Origin: JAKAXS01 sp041940525
Lineage (GTDB): Bacteria; Pseudomonadota; Alphaproteobacteria; Rhizobiales; Hyphomicrobiaceae
DNA length: 64,000 nucleotides
Reading direction: 5' to 3'
NCBI GenBank assembly: GCA_041940525.1
Contig: JBGTSB010000001.1
Coordinates: forward strand, 62,001 to 126,000
The notes below the pieces were generated by a model. The model had not been told where the DNA came from and made no database searches. It saw only the letters and a program-made list of their open reading frames with translations. Position numbers and translations under genes: made by a program. This document shows, one piece after another, positions 43,810-53,554 of this stretch; the stretch's first letter is position 1; the number at the start of each line of letters is the position of its first letter.

Positions 43810-45138
43810 CTAATCTGCTCCTTTGTCCGCAGGCACTCGCGGATCTGATGTCCCGTCAGGCGCTGGTTTTGTCATCCCGGAGAGCACGCTTGCAAGCTCT
43901 TGGCATGCGCCGTCCAGAGTATACCAATCTCGCGGTTCGTCGGCCGCGCATCCGTTAACCACGAGCCCGTAGCTGCCGTTGCGGCCAATCAAGGTTGCAT
44001 CCGCTTTCTGGCGCCGGGCGCAGCCTTTCGCGCAACCAGAGACGTGCAAAGACCGGCCTTCGGCCAAGGCATCCTTGAGCGCGGCAGCAAGGCGGGCCGC
44101 GTCGGCCGGGACGGGCGTCGTGGCACTGGCGCAAGCGGGTGCGCCAGGGCAAGCGTCGATCGCGCGGCGCGGGTCGGCTGTGTCGGTGATGAAGCCCGCT
44201 GCAGACGCGGCGTCCAGAAGCGCATCAGCTTGAGCCTGTTCAGAGACGGGCAGAAGGATGGCGCGCCACGGTGTTAGACGAAGTTCGCTCACGCCTGCCG
44301 CTTTGGCTCGTTCGGCCAGCGTTGAGAGGGATGGCGCTGTTAGGCCGCCGAACGGCGCGCCGCAACCAGCCGCGAGGGTGCTGCCAGATTGGTCGCGTAC
44401 GATACCGATGGAACGGATTGCTCCATTGGGCGGCACGGATGGCGGGGGCTCGCAAAGTGCGAGGCCTGCGTCTTGGATCAGCGTGTGAATGGTTTCGCGG
44501 TTGAGATGGCGCATACGGCGGGCCTCTGGTCCCGCGTGGCGCAGGTAGCCTTCGGCTAAGGCGCATCCTACTGCGGCCACATCGGCTGTCGCGCATGGTC
44601 CGGCCCAAATGAGGGAACCTCCGCAAGCCAGACCTGCGGTGTACGCTCCGTTGTTCCAAATGAAACGCACGTCGGCTTCGACACCTTTCAATGGCACCTC
44701 TGAAGACGATACGTCGAACAGAAAACAAAACTTGCTAGGCAACTCTTGCAGCTTGTCCGCTTTCGCGAGCAAAGCCATTTCCAGCGCGTTGGCGTCCAAA
44801 CGGACGTCGTGTTCATCGAAGCCAGCGGTGGGTGAAACGATGATGTTCCGCACGGCTTCGGCTTGTGCACTGTCATCGCTTAGTCCAGCTGCGTGCAATG
44901 CGTTAGTGACGGAGTCCAGCCCGTTCTGAGACAAGCCGCGCAGTTGGATGTTGCCACGTGACGTCAGGGACAAGTGGCCGTTGCCAAAGCGCGTGGCCAA
45001 ATCCGCCAAAAGCGCTGCTTGATCCAAGCTAAGCGTTCCACACCTGGGCTTCACTCGCACGAGCAAGCCGTCGCCCGTTTCCATCGGGCGCAATGCACCG
45101 GGACACCAACCGCGCCGTGATGCTGCTTGTGCCATCAT
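43810..45138 (-). CDS. cobG: Precorrin-3B synthase CobG
   Basis: A 442-residue oxygen-dependent enzyme of the sulfite/nitrite-reductase-like family. CPGALRPMETGDGLLVRVKP starts the first repeat, and the cysteines for the Fe-S cluster are in IDACPGAPACASA and HVSGCAKGCARRQKAD. It hydroxylates C-20 and forms the gamma-lactone, the step that marks the aerobic pathway. ATGA overlaps the cobN stop. The last residues are Pro/Asp-rich. Confidence 0.92.
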   Translation of the reverse strand: MMAQAASRRGWCPGALRPMETGDGLLVRVKPRCGTLSLDQAALLADLATRFGNGHLSLTSRGNIQLRGLSQNGLDSVTNALHAAGLSDDSAQAEAVRNIIVSPTAGFDEHDVRLDANALEMALLAKADKLQELPSKFCFLFDVSSSEVPLKGVEADVRFIWNNGAYTAGLACGGSLIWAGPCATADVAAVGCALAEGYLRHAGPEARRMRHLNRETIHTLIQDAGLALCEPPPSVPPNGAIRSIGIVRDQSGSTLAAGCGAPFGGLTAPSLSTLAERAKAAGVSELRLTPWRAILLPVSEQAQADALLDAASAAGFITDTADPRRAIDACPGAPACASATTPVPADAARLAAALKDALAEGRSLHVSGCAKGCARRQKADATLIGRNGSYGLVVNGCAADEPRDWYTLDGACQELASVLSGMTKPAPDGTSDPRVPADKGAD

Positions 45139-48100
45139 GGCCTGCCCCCGCGCGTTTCTTCCAGGATTGCGCCGACGGAGTTGCGTCGTGGCTTCCAGAA
45201 GTTCCGGCTGATGGCGTCGTTGAAGCGATCCGCCATCGCAACCGCGGCGTCGGGATTGTTTTGGCGGAGGAAGTTCAGAACGTCGTCGTCGCCAAGCGTG
45301 GCATCGAACACGGCTTCGAACTGGTCACCACGCACGGCTTTGGTGGTTGCAGCAAACGCAAACAGGGAGTCCAAGCCCTGCGCCATTTCAGCCGCGCCGC
45401 GATATCCATGCCGCATCTGGCCCTTGAGCCATTTCGGATTGGTCAGCCGCCCCCGCACGATCCGGGCGATCGCCGCTCCTAAGCTTCGCACCTTCGGCGT
45501 GTTGGGATCTGACGTGTCGAGGTGGAACAGCCCAACGTCGTTTCCTAGCGCGTTGGCCGCGGCGGCGAACCCGCCCATGTAATCGGCGGTGCCATCACCC
45601 TCCAGGATATCGCGTTCGTCATCGTCTTGGGCGTGCACCAGCGCGTCGGCTGAGCGGACGCGGTCAGCGAAACCTTCGGGGTTTTCTTTCGCCTCGAGGT
45701 CGGAGCCAAAGCTCCACGAGCCGCTGCGGAGATAAGCCTGACCAAGTTCGCTGCCTGTTTCCCATTCGCCATCCAACGCCATGCCCGCAACGCCGGTGCC
45801 GTAGGTACCCGGTGCCGCGCCAAAGATGCGGTCGATCTGGGCCGCCTGGCGCCGCCTTTGCGCGAGCGGGTTGAACGTGTCGTCCTCCTCAAGTTCGGCG
45901 ACGGCGTCAACAGCGCGCTGAAACATCCGCATTTGATCTGGAAAGACGTCACGGAACAGGCCCGAGACGCGCAGAGTGACGTCAACGCGCGGGCCTTCCA
46001 GCATGGCCGGAGGCAAGACTTCGAAGCCATTGACGCGGGCCGAGGCGTGGTCCCAAACGGGTTTAACACCCATGAGATGCAGCGCGTGGGCGAGATCGTC
46101 CCCACCCGTGCGCATGTTTGCTGACGCCCACACATCCATCACGACCGAACGCGGCCAGCCGCCATGGTCCTGCTGATACTGGCGCAGGAACTCTTTCGCC
46201 GCGCGCGCACCGATCGCCGCCGCCGCCCGCGTCGGAATGGCCCGCGGGTCGATGGTTGTGAGATTGCGGCCAGTCGGCAGCACGTCGAGACGTCCACGCG
46301 ACAAGGCGCCAGATGGTCCGGGCGGCACACGATGACCATCAAGTGCGTTCAGCAGGGACGCCATTTCAGCTTTGCCGCACTGTTCCAGGAGATCCGGCGC
46401 GGCTGACGCACCTTTAAGATCCTCCAGGTGCCGCTCGGCGATGTTCGCCGGTGGGCTTGTGCCGAACACATGAAGGCCGTCGCGGATCGCAAGCTCCTTC
46501 AGGTCGCACAGCCAAGCGTCGAGCTTTACAAGCGCATCTTCCGGGTCGGCGGTGTCTTCGATGCCGCATTCTTCGGCGAGACCCGTTGCCCGTGCGCGTT
46601 CGAGGATTTCTTCGCTCAAGAGCCGCATTCGGCGGCGGTCCAAGCCTTCTGCTGTTCCAAACTCATCAACCAGGGCGCCAATTTCGGCTGCCGCGCCGTG
46701 CATGCCGGCGGTCGCCAGCGGCGGGCTTAAGTGACCAAGTGTGATCGCCGATATGCGCCGCTTGGCTTGCGCTGCTTCGCCAGGGTCATTGACGATGTAG
46801 GGATAGACGACCGGCATCGTGCCGAGCACGAGTTCCGGATAACACGAAGCTGAAAGGGCGACCGCTTTGCCGGGCAGCCACTCGAGTGTGCCGTGCGTTC
46901 CCAGATGGACCATTGCGTCGGCCTGCCAGACCTCGCGAAGCCAGTGGTAGAAGGCGATGTAAGCGGGTGCCGGCGGAATTGAGACATCGTGATAGGCGGA
47001 TTTGCGATCGCCTGCTGGAGCCCGATCCGGCTGCAGGGCGATGACGATTTGGCCAAGGTGAAGGACCCGAAACTCAAATGTTTCCGCGCTTGCATGTTTC
47101 GGCCAGGCATCCAGCACGTCTTGGCGTTGTTGGTCCGGCCATTTTGCGATGGCAGCCATCAAGCTTGCGCTAGAGACGGTGATGGTTCGTTCGCCAGACG
47201 TCAGCCTTTCCATCAAGGCTTGGTCGGTTTCCGGAAGGTCTTCGCACGCGTATCCTGATGCGCGCAGAGCCGATACGATTGAGCGCAAGCTTGCCGGCGT
47301 GTCGAGGCCCAGCGCGTAACCTGCCCGTCCGCCTCGACCGGGATAGTCCGACAACACAACCGCGATCCGGCGCTGATGTGCTGGCATTTTTCCAAGCTTT
47401 GCCCAAGCCGCAGCCATATCTGCAACGTAGGCAATGCGGTCTTCGACGGCGCGATGAACGAGTGGCGTGAACTCGAGTTCGGGAACGGCGCTGGATTCTG
47501 ATTTGAAAGATATCGCCCGGGTAAAGATGCGGCCATCGACTTCGGGCAGCACAACGTGCATCGCCAGATCGGCCGCGCCCATGCCTCTATCAGACTTGGC
47601 CCATAGATCTTCGGGAATGCCGGCCGTCGCGACTTGCAGCACAGGGCATCCGGCCTGGTCTAGGACGGACGTGCCATCCTCTGCTTGCGCAGAAAAGGCT
47701 GTCGCGTTGATGATGACGCTCGGCGCTTGCGTTTCGATGGCGTTTGATACGACGCGCGCAGCTGCCGGATCTTTGAGCGAGGTCACGAAGATAGCGCGGC
47801 ATCTGACGCCGCGGGCCTTCAGTGTCTCCAGCATGGCATCAACCGGCTGAGTGTCGCCTGCCAGGTAGGCTGACCTGTAGAAGATCATAAGAGCCGAAGC
47901 ACTGGACTGACCTTCAACTGCGTGTCCAGCAGGTTTGTAAAAGCCAGCCGGCGCGACCTTACGGGGTTCCTGCCAGGACAATGGCTTGCCGAGTTCAGAA
48001 CCGCAGAAACACAACAGGCTGGACAAGTTGTCCGGCCCGCCCTCGGATAGCCACGCATCAATGCGCGATAATGCTTCGACGCTTACCGTGGACGCGTCTT

Positions 48101-48473
48101 TAAGGCGGTCATCTGGACGGCCGTCGCCCGGCACAACCGCGAGCGCGATGGACTTGCGGCGGCAGATGTTCGTGATCTGATCCAAACCGTAGCGCCAGTA
48201 GTCAGCGCCACCCAACAGGCGAACGATTACGAAGCGTGCTTTGGCGATAATGTCGTCAACGTAGATGTCGGCGGACATGGGATGGCGAAGGCGCTGCAAA
48301 CTCGCCAGACGCAACGACGGCAATTTGGTTTTTAGTGGCGCCCAGGCGGCCGCCAACGCAGCCAGATCGCTGTCGGTGAAGGATAGAACGACCACCTCTC
48401 CAGGCGTCTGCTCCAGATCGACAGCTTGATCTGCCTCGTCAATCGAAACGGTTTGCCGGACGAGGAGATGCAT
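45135..48473 (-). CDS. cobN: Cobaltochelatase large subunit CobN
   Basis: A 1112-residue subunit of the ATP-dependent cobaltochelatase that inserts Co2+ into hydrogenobyrinate a,c-diamide together with CobS and CobT. The body is recognisable by ADAMVHLGTHGTLEWLPGK, YPELVLGTMPVVYPYIVNDP, VMDVWASANMRTGGDDLAHA and TYGTGVAGMALDGEWETGSE. Somewhat shorter than the usual 1250-1280 residues. cobS and cobT are not in the window and must be elsewhere, as is common. The gene starts 28 bp after cobW. Confidence 0.95.
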   Translation of the reverse strand: MHLLVRQTVSIDEADQAVDLEQTPGEVVVLSFTDSDLAALAAAWAPLKTKLPSLRLASLQRLRHPMSADIYVDDIIAKARFVIVRLLGGADYWRYGLDQITNICRRKSIALAVVPGDGRPDDRLKDASTVSVEALSRIDAWLSEGGPDNLSSLLCFCGSELGKPLSWQEPRKVAPAGFYKPAGHAVEGQSSASALMIFYRSAYLAGDTQPVDAMLETLKARGVRCRAIFVTSLKDPAAARVVSNAIETQAPSVIINATAFSAQAEDGTSVLDQAGCPVLQVATAGIPEDLWAKSDRGMGAADLAMHVVLPEVDGRIFTRAISFKSESSAVPELEFTPLVHRAVEDRIAYVADMAAAWAKLGKMPAHQRRIAVVLSDYPGRGGRAGYALGLDTPASLRSIVSALRASGYACEDLPETDQALMERLTSGERTITVSSASLMAAIAKWPDQQRQDVLDAWPKHASAETFEFRVLHLGQIVIALQPDRAPAGDRKSAYHDVSIPPAPAYIAFYHWLREVWQADAMVHLGTHGTLEWLPGKAVALSASCYPELVLGTMPVVYPYIVNDPGEAAQAKRRISAITLGHLSPPLATAGMHGAAAEIGALVDEFGTAEGLDRRRMRLLSEEILERARATGLAEECGIEDTADPEDALVKLDAWLCDLKELAIRDGLHVFGTSPPANIAERHLEDLKGASAAPDLLEQCGKAEMASLLNALDGHRVPPGPSGALSRGRLDVLPTGRNLTTIDPRAIPTRAAAAIGARAAKEFLRQYQQDHGGWPRSVVMDVWASANMRTGGDDLAHALHLMGVKPVWDHASARVNGFEVLPPAMLEGPRVDVTLRVSGLFRDVFPDQMRMFQRAVDAVAELEEDDTFNPLAQRRRQAAQIDRIFGAAPGTYGTGVAGMALDGEWETGSELGQAYLRSGSWSFGSDLEAKENPEGFADRVRSADALVHAQDDDERDILEGDGTADYMGGFAAAANALGNDVGLFHLDTSDPNTPKVRSLGAAIARIVRGRLTNPKWLKGQMRHGYRGAAEMAQGLDSLFAFAATTKAVRGDQFEAVFDATLGDDDVLNFLRQNNPDAAVAMADRFNDAISRNFWKPRRNSVGAILEETRGGRP

Positions 48474-48501
48474 GGCTCCACTTTACGCGTTCACTGTGCC
48501 G

Positions 48502-49536
48502 TCAACCGGTGATGGCATCCGTTATGCGGGCCTGATTGAGACCCTTCTGGCCGATGATGACGAGCCGGCCCTTGCGCGATTCATCATCGCGCCAGGGGCG
48601 ATCGTACTGATGTTGGAAGCGTTCTCCAACGCCTTGCACCAACAGCCTTAAGGCCTTGTCCTTCACCGGAGCGAAGCCTTTGATGCGCAGCACATCGTGA
48701 TCACGAGTGGCACCTTCGAGGCGCTGCAGCAGCGTTTCGGCATCGGCCATTTCAGGAACGTCGATGACGAAGCTGTCGAAGTCGTCGTGATCGTGTTCAT
48801 GCTCGGTGTCATGGTGTGATGGGCGCGCATCGAGATCGTCCTCGGCGCTGGCGCCCAGCCCTAGCAAGACCGCCGGATCCACGCTTCCCGATGACGCCCT
48901 CACGATTTTAACAGCGCGGGGCAAGGCTTCCTTCACCTCACCTGACACGCGATCGAGATCGCCGGCCGAGACGAGATCGGTCTTGTTCAGCACGATCAGA
49001 TCCGCGCAGAGCAGCTGGTCTTCGTAGACCTCCTCCAACGGATTGTCGTGGTCGAGCGAAGGATCCTCGGCGCGCTGCTTTGCCAGAGCCTCAGGATCAT
49101 GGGCAAAGCGGCCGCTGGCGACCGCGGCAGCGTCGACGACGGCGATGACGCCGTCCACCGTCACCCGTGAGCGCACCGCCGGCCAATTGAAGGCCTTGAC
49201 CAAAGGCTTCGGCAGCGCCAGGCCGGAGGTTTCGATCAGGATATGCTCCGGCCTGTCCTCGCGATCCAGAAGGCCTTCCAGAGCCGGGACGAAATCATCC
49301 GCCACGGTGCAACAGATGCAGCCGTTGGCAAGCTCGACAACGTCGTCTTCCTTGCAGCTTTCGATGCCGCAGCCCTTCAGGATCTCGCCGTCAATGCCGA
49401 CGTCGCCAAACTCGTTGACGATGATGGCGAGCCGCCGTCCGTTCGCGTTTTCCAAAACATGCCGCAGCAGTGTCGTCTTTCCAGCACCGAGGAAGCCGGT
49501 GAGGATCGTGCAAGGGATCTTTTCTAGTGCACTCAT
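48502..49536 (-). CDS. cobW: CobW GTPase, cobalt metallochaperone
   Basis: A 344-residue G3E GTPase. GFLGAGKTTLLRHVLENAN is the P loop, ELANGCICCTVADDF contains the metal-binding CxCC, and a His-rich loop (HHDTEHEHDHDDF) precedes the C-terminal CobW_C domain. Position upstream of cobN supports a cobalt-delivery role to the chelatase. It follows cbtA by 39 bp. Confidence 0.95.
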   Translation of the reverse strand: MSALEKIPCTILTGFLGAGKTTLLRHVLENANGRRLAIIVNEFGDVGIDGEILKGCGIESCKEDDVVELANGCICCTVADDFVPALEGLLDREDRPEHILIETSGLALPKPLVKAFNWPAVRSRVTVDGVIAVVDAAAVASGRFAHDPEALAKQRAEDPSLDHDNPLEEVYEDQLLCADLIVLNKTDLVSAGDLDRVSGEVKEALPRAVKIVRASSGSVDPAVLLGLGASAEDDLDARPSHHDTEHEHDHDDFDSFVIDVPEMADAETLLQRLEGATRDHDVLRIKGFAPVKDKALRLLVQGVGERFQHQYDRPWRDDESRKGRLVIIGQKGLNQARITDAITG

Positions 49537-49575
49537 CTTCGATGCCTTCTTGTGCCGCTGGCGAGGATAATGCCT

Positions 49576-50349
49576 CTAGGCAAGACCTTCGCGTGCTGGC
49601 GATGCTTCTGACGCTGGGTTCCGGCTGGCCACCAGGCCCAAGCCGACACCCAAGACCAGCCACATCAAGAACGACTGAGCGTAAGACGCGGAAGCAAATT
49701 GCGATGCCAGGCGCGCTGGAACGTCCGAGCCGGTCAGATCTGCTGGAGGCGCACCCCAGACGTGCGGCAGGACAATCAAAGCCACGCCAACCGCCAGGAC
49801 GATAAGGTTGCGATAGTGGTAAGCGATCATATAAAGCCCACCCGCTGTCGCGGCGGCTGTTGCCATCCACCAAAGCTGGCGCGGCTGAAGCGCGGTTTCC
49901 GCCATCCCCGGCAGTGTCGGCGACAAGCCAAGCCCCGGCGCCAGCGCGGTGGCTGCGAATGCACCCATGGCCCAAGCCGTCGCGGTTTGGACGGTCATCG
50001 GCACGCCTGCGATTGTCATCAATGCTGCCAGCAGCAGCGCGAAGCCGATCGTGGTGGCGACGGTCGAGAGCACGGTGAAGGCCAGGCGCTCAATACCATC
50101 GGACGGCATCCAGCCGCCGTGGTCGTGATCATGGTCATGGTCATGCGCTTCGCCGGCGCCGTGGGCGTGATGATCGCCTGCGTGTTCCGTACCGTGATCA
50201 GCGGCAGCGGGTGCTGCGGCGCCGCTTCCGTGTTCGATTTGTTCAGCTTTGAAGATGAGTGGCGTCACGACCAGGCTTTGGAAGCCAGCGGCGAGCACGC
50301 CAGAAGCCAGCCCGGCGAATACCGCCGCGGCCATCAACCGTGTCAACAT
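49576..50349 (-). CDS. cbtA: CbtA cobalt transporter subunit
   Basis: A 257-residue membrane protein with about five helices. A periplasmic-type loop after the first helix is very His-rich (HAGDHHAHGAGEAHDHDHDH), and the helices contain GVPMTVQTATAWAMGAFAAT and PGLGLSPTLPG as in CbtA. With CbtB it forms a predicted B12-regulated cobalt transporter. AGGAGC upstream of the ATG; it starts 18 bp after cbtB. Confidence 0.92.
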   Translation of the reverse strand: MLTRLMAAAVFAGLASGVLAAGFQSLVVTPLIFKAEQIEHGSGAAAPAAADHGTEHAGDHHAHGAGEAHDHDHDHDHGGWMPSDGIERLAFTVLSTVATTIGFALLLAALMTIAGVPMTVQTATAWAMGAFAATALAPGLGLSPTLPGMAETALQPRQLWWMATAAATAGGLYMIAYHYRNLIVLAVGVALIVLPHVWGAPPADLTGSDVPARLASQFASASYAQSFLMWLVLGVGLGLVASRNPASEASPAREGLA

Positions 50350-50367
50350 TGCTTTAGCTCCTGCGGA

Positions 50368-50544
50368 TCAGTGGCAGGGAAAGTTATGCGCGTGACGCCA
50401 ATCGTGGGCCGCGTTGTGCAGCGTGCTGGCGTTGGCAAACCCGGCGGTATAGATCAGCGCGAGGCCGAGACCGCCAGCGATAAACGCAGCGATCAAACGC
50501 TCGGATACTGAGGTGCGCGTTGCGGTCGTATTTGAAACCGTCAT
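50368..50544 (-). CDS. cbtB: CbtB cobalt transporter small subunit
   Basis: A 58-residue protein with one membrane helix (AAFIAGGLGLALIYTAGFAN) and a C-terminal His/Cys tail, THNAAHD-type, here LHNAAHDWRHAHNFPCH, the metal-binding end of CbtB. It reads MTVSNTTATRTSVSERL at the start. It is the first gene after the riboswitch, about 45 bp from its 3' side, so it is the leading gene of the long cob transcript. Confidence 0.92.
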   Translation of the reverse strand: MTVSNTTATRTSVSERLIAAFIAGGLGLALIYTAGFANASTLHNAAHDWRHAHNFPCH

Positions 50545-50589
50545 TTCTTATCTCCTTCCCGCCCACCCGGCGGAACTACGAATGATCAT

Positions 50590-50812
50590 GGCGGACGGCA
50601 GGTCTCCTGGCTTGCGGATTTGGCGCTCGAGCCGCCTTCCCAAGCAAATACTTGCTCAGTGGCCTTCAGGCTCTCACTCACCGCCAACAGTTGCGGGGGC
50701 AGCTCCGGATTCCGGGTTGTGTCGTCCCGTCACCGAATTCCCTATTACCGGGGCAGTTCCTTGCCCCAGACCGTCCATCGAGCAGTCATGGGCCTGGCAC
50801 ACCGGAATGTCA
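50590..50812 (-). ncRNA. Cobalamin riboswitch
   Basis: The minus strand carries the conserved AdoCbl elements in order: CCGGTGTGCC at the 5' side, GGGAATTCGGTG, the GGAATCCGGAGCTGCCCCCG core with CAACTGT, and GCCAGGAGACCTGCC at the 3' side. It lies directly upstream of cbtB and should repress cobalt uptake and cob synthesis when B12 is abundant. The plus-strand cobP-cobO-cobQ genes start on the other side and are not covered by it. Confidence 0.9.
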
Positions 50813-50926
50813 ATGTGAAAGGGCTTTGATTTGCGCCTCCGGACGGGATTTGCGCGGCGGTGCAGGCGGTTGGCGGTATCGGATGACGTTTGACAAAGGA
50901 CTACGGATGGAGAAAGACCTGCGGCT

Positions 50927-51451
50927 ATGGACACGCGCGAACCGAGTTTGATTTTCGTGCTGGGCGGAGCCCGCTCCGGCAAGAGCAGGTACGCCGAGCA
51001 GCTTGTTACCAGCTTGCCCGCCCCATGGATCTACGCGGCCACGGCCGAGGTGCGGGATGAGGAGATGCGTCAGCGGGTTACACTCCACCAAGAACGGCGT
51101 GGTGACGGCTGGGAGACGCGTACCGTTCCTGACGATTTGCCGGGCCTGCTTTCGGACGTTTCAATCGCCGATAAGCCTGTGTTGGTGGATTGCTTGACCT
51201 TGTGGGTGAGCAATCTGATGTTGGCTGAGAAGAACGTTGCGGCGGCCTGCACCGCTTTGGAAGCCGCTCTTGCCCTGCGGACGCGCGCCCGCACCGTGCT
51301 CGTGAGCAACGAAGTTGGCCTTGGCATCGTGCCTCAGAACGCTCTGGCCCGGCGCTTTCGCGATGAGGCAGGCCGTGTCAACCAGCGGGTAGCCCAAGCC
51401 GCCGATCAGGTGATCTTTATGGTCGCCGGCCTGCCAATGACAGTGAAGTGA
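50927..51451 (+). CDS. cobP: Adenosylcobinamide kinase / adenosylcobinamide-phosphate guanylyltransferase CobP
   Basis: A 174-residue bifunctional enzyme (CobU in Salmonella). The P loop VLGGARSGKSRYAEQLV, the LVDCLTLWVSNLM strand and VSNEVGLGIVPQNALARRFR are the family signatures. It phosphorylates and then guanylylates adenosylcobinamide for lower-ligand attachment. First gene of the plus-strand cob unit; cobO follows by 7 bp. Confidence 0.95.
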   Translation: MDTREPSLIFVLGGARSGKSRYAEQLVTSLPAPWIYAATAEVRDEEMRQRVTLHQERRGDGWETRTVPDDLPGLLSDVSIADKPVLVDCLTLWVSNLMLAEKNVAAACTALEAALALRTRARTVLVSNEVGLGIVPQNALARRFRDEAGRVNQRVAQAADQVIFMVAGLPMTVK

Positions 51452-51458
51452 GATTGAC

Positions 51459-52073
51459 ATGAGTACACAAACCCCAGCGCCCGACCGCCATGCTGAGAAA
51501 ATGAAAAAGCGCAAGGCGGTTCAGGATAAGGAAGTCGCATCCAAGACCATTGCCGAAAAAGGATTGCTGATCGTCAACACCGGGACGGGCAAAGGCAAGT
51601 CTACGGCGGCGTTCGGTTTGGTGCTGCGCGCGCTTGGTCATGATTGGCGCGTTGGCATCGTGCAATTCATCAAAGGCGCCTGGGATACCGGCGAACGCCG
51701 GGCGCTAGACAAATTTGGCGAGCAGGTTTCCTTCCATGCGCTTGGGGAGGGGTTTACGTGGGAAACGCAAGACAAAGCCCGCGACATCGCGGCGGCTCAG
51801 CGCGCTTGGGACAAGGCCAAAGAACTGATGGCCGATCCTAGTTATCGTCTGCTCGTCCTCGACGAATTGAACATCGCGTTGCGCTACGATTATCTGCCGT
51901 TGGCGAATGTCGTCGCCACGCTTGCCGCCCGGCGGAATGACCTCAACATCATCGTTACGGGGCGCAATGCCAAGCCCGAACTCGTCGAAGCCGCTGACTT
52001 GGTCACTGATATGTCGCTGGTGAAGCACCATTTCAAAGCCGGCGTCAAAGCGCAGCCGGGAATTGAGTTCTAA
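51459..52073 (+). CDS. cobO: Cob(I)yrinic acid a,c-diamide adenosyltransferase CobO
   Basis: A 204-residue adenosyltransferase of the CobA(Salmonella)/BtuR family. The P-loop-like NTGTGKGKSTAAFGLVLRA, the QFIKGAWDTGERRAL segment and LLVLDELNIALRYDYLPL are typical, ending with VKHHFKAGVKAQPGIEF. It adds the upper adenosyl ligand. Its stop overlaps the cobQ start. Confidence 0.95.
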   Translation: MSTQTPAPDRHAEKMKKRKAVQDKEVASKTIAEKGLLIVNTGTGKGKSTAAFGLVLRALGHDWRVGIVQFIKGAWDTGERRALDKFGEQVSFHALGEGFTWETQDKARDIAAAQRAWDKAKELMADPSYRLLVLDELNIALRYDYLPLANVVATLAARRNDLNIIVTGRNAKPELVEAADLVTDMSLVKHHFKAGVKAQPGIEF

Positions 52074-53554
52074 TGGCTGCACGCGCGCTGATGTTTCAGG
52101 GCACCGGCTCGGACGTTGGCAAGTCGCTGATCGTTGCGGGGTTGGCGCGCGCGCTTACATTGCGCGGGTTGAGAGTTCGCCCCTTCAAACCGCAGAACAT
52201 GTCCAACAATGCCGCCGTGACTCCGGACGGTGGCGAGATTGGCCGCGCACAAGCGCTTCAAGCCCGCGCCTGCCGGGTTGAGCCAAGTGTTCACATGAAC
52301 CCGGTGCTGCTGAAGCCTCAAAGCGATATTGGCGCTCAGGTTGTCGTGCAGGGCAGAGTCACGGGGAATGCTCGAGCCTTGGACTACCAGTCGCTCAAGC
52401 CTCAGCTCATGTCCGCTGTCATGGACAGCTTTTCGCGGCTTGCACAGGATGCGGACATCGTGTTGGTCGAAGGTGCGGGCTCCGCGTCCGAGATAAACTT
52501 GCGGCGCAACGACATCGCCAACATGGGTTTTGCCCGAGAAGCTGGTGTCCCGGTGGTCTTGATCGGTGATATCGATCGCGGAGGCGTGATCGCTCAGATC
52601 GCAGGCACTGTGGCGGTGATTGACCCTGCAGACAGGGCTATGATCAAAGGCTTCCTAGTCAACAAGTTTCGCGGTGACGCTGCTCTGTTCGACGAGGGCA
52701 TGCGGCAGATTGCTGAGTTCTCTGGCCTGGCTAGCTACGGCCTGGTCCCCTACTTTCCTGCGCTACGCAGGCTTCCCGCTGAAGACGCGATGGCACTGGA
52801 AGCAAGGCCGCACCGCGATGCCAAAACGGAAAGTCGCGTCGTTATCGTCGTCCCCCTGCTTTCACGCATTGCGAACTTTGATGATTTTGATCCGCTGAAG
52901 ATGGAGCCCGGTGCCGAGGTCCGCATGATCCCGCCCGGGCAGCCGCTTCCACGAGACGCGGATGTGATCGTGTTGCCGGGATCGAAATCGACCTTGGCGG
53001 ACCTTGCGCAGATCCGCCACGAAGGCTGGGATATCGACATTCTCGCGCATGCTCGTGCTGGCGGAGCGGTTCTTGGCATTTGTGCTGGGTATCAGTTGCT
53101 CGGCCGCACCATAGAAGACCGGGATGGCATTGAGGGCCCGGCCGGATCGCAACCAGGCCTTGGACTACTGAATGTCTCGACGGAAATGACTGGCGATAAA
53201 ACGCTGACCCGCGTCGAAGGTGTTTCGGTGAACGGCAGTGTGCCTATCCTTGGTTATGAAATGCACATCGGGCGAACCGCTGGGCCCGACACGAGCCGGC
53301 CTTTGGTCCGTTTTGCTGACGGACGTACCGATGGCGCGACGAATGTGAGAGGGACCGTCAGTGGTTGCTATTTGCATGGATTGTTCAGCTCAGACGCGTT
53401 CCGGCAGGACTGGCTCCGCCAGCTTGGTGGCACGGCATCGGCTGATCTGGATTACGACCGCGAAGTTGACGCCGTGCTTGACGGCTTCGCACGGCACTTG
53501 GAAGACCATCTGGACGTCGATGGACTTCTAGAACTCGCACAGCCTCAGCTATGA
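52073..53554 (+). CDS. cobQ: Cobyric acid synthase CobQ
   Basis: A 493-residue amidotransferase acting on side chains b, d, e and g. P loop MFQGTGSDVGKSLIVAGLA, RPFKPQNMSNNAAVTPDGGE, the glutaminase motif GICAGYQLLGRTIED with the nucleophile Cys, and IPGSKST-like VLPGSKSTLADLAQI. It overlaps cobO at the start and, tail to tail, cobD by 6 bp. Confidence 0.95.
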   Translation: MAARALMFQGTGSDVGKSLIVAGLARALTLRGLRVRPFKPQNMSNNAAVTPDGGEIGRAQALQARACRVEPSVHMNPVLLKPQSDIGAQVVVQGRVTGNARALDYQSLKPQLMSAVMDSFSRLAQDADIVLVEGAGSASEINLRRNDIANMGFAREAGVPVVLIGDIDRGGVIAQIAGTVAVIDPADRAMIKGFLVNKFRGDAALFDEGMRQIAEFSGLASYGLVPYFPALRRLPAEDAMALEARPHRDAKTESRVVIVVPLLSRIANFDDFDPLKMEPGAEVRMIPPGQPLPRDADVIVLPGSKSTLADLAQIRHEGWDIDILAHARAGGAVLGICAGYQLLGRTIEDRDGIEGPAGSQPGLGLLNVSTEMTGDKTLTRVEGVSVNGSVPILGYEMHIGRTAGPDTSRPLVRFADGRTDGATNVRGTVSGCYLHGLFSSDAFRQDWLRQLGGTASADLDYDREVDAVLDGFARHLEDHLDVDGLLELAQPQL

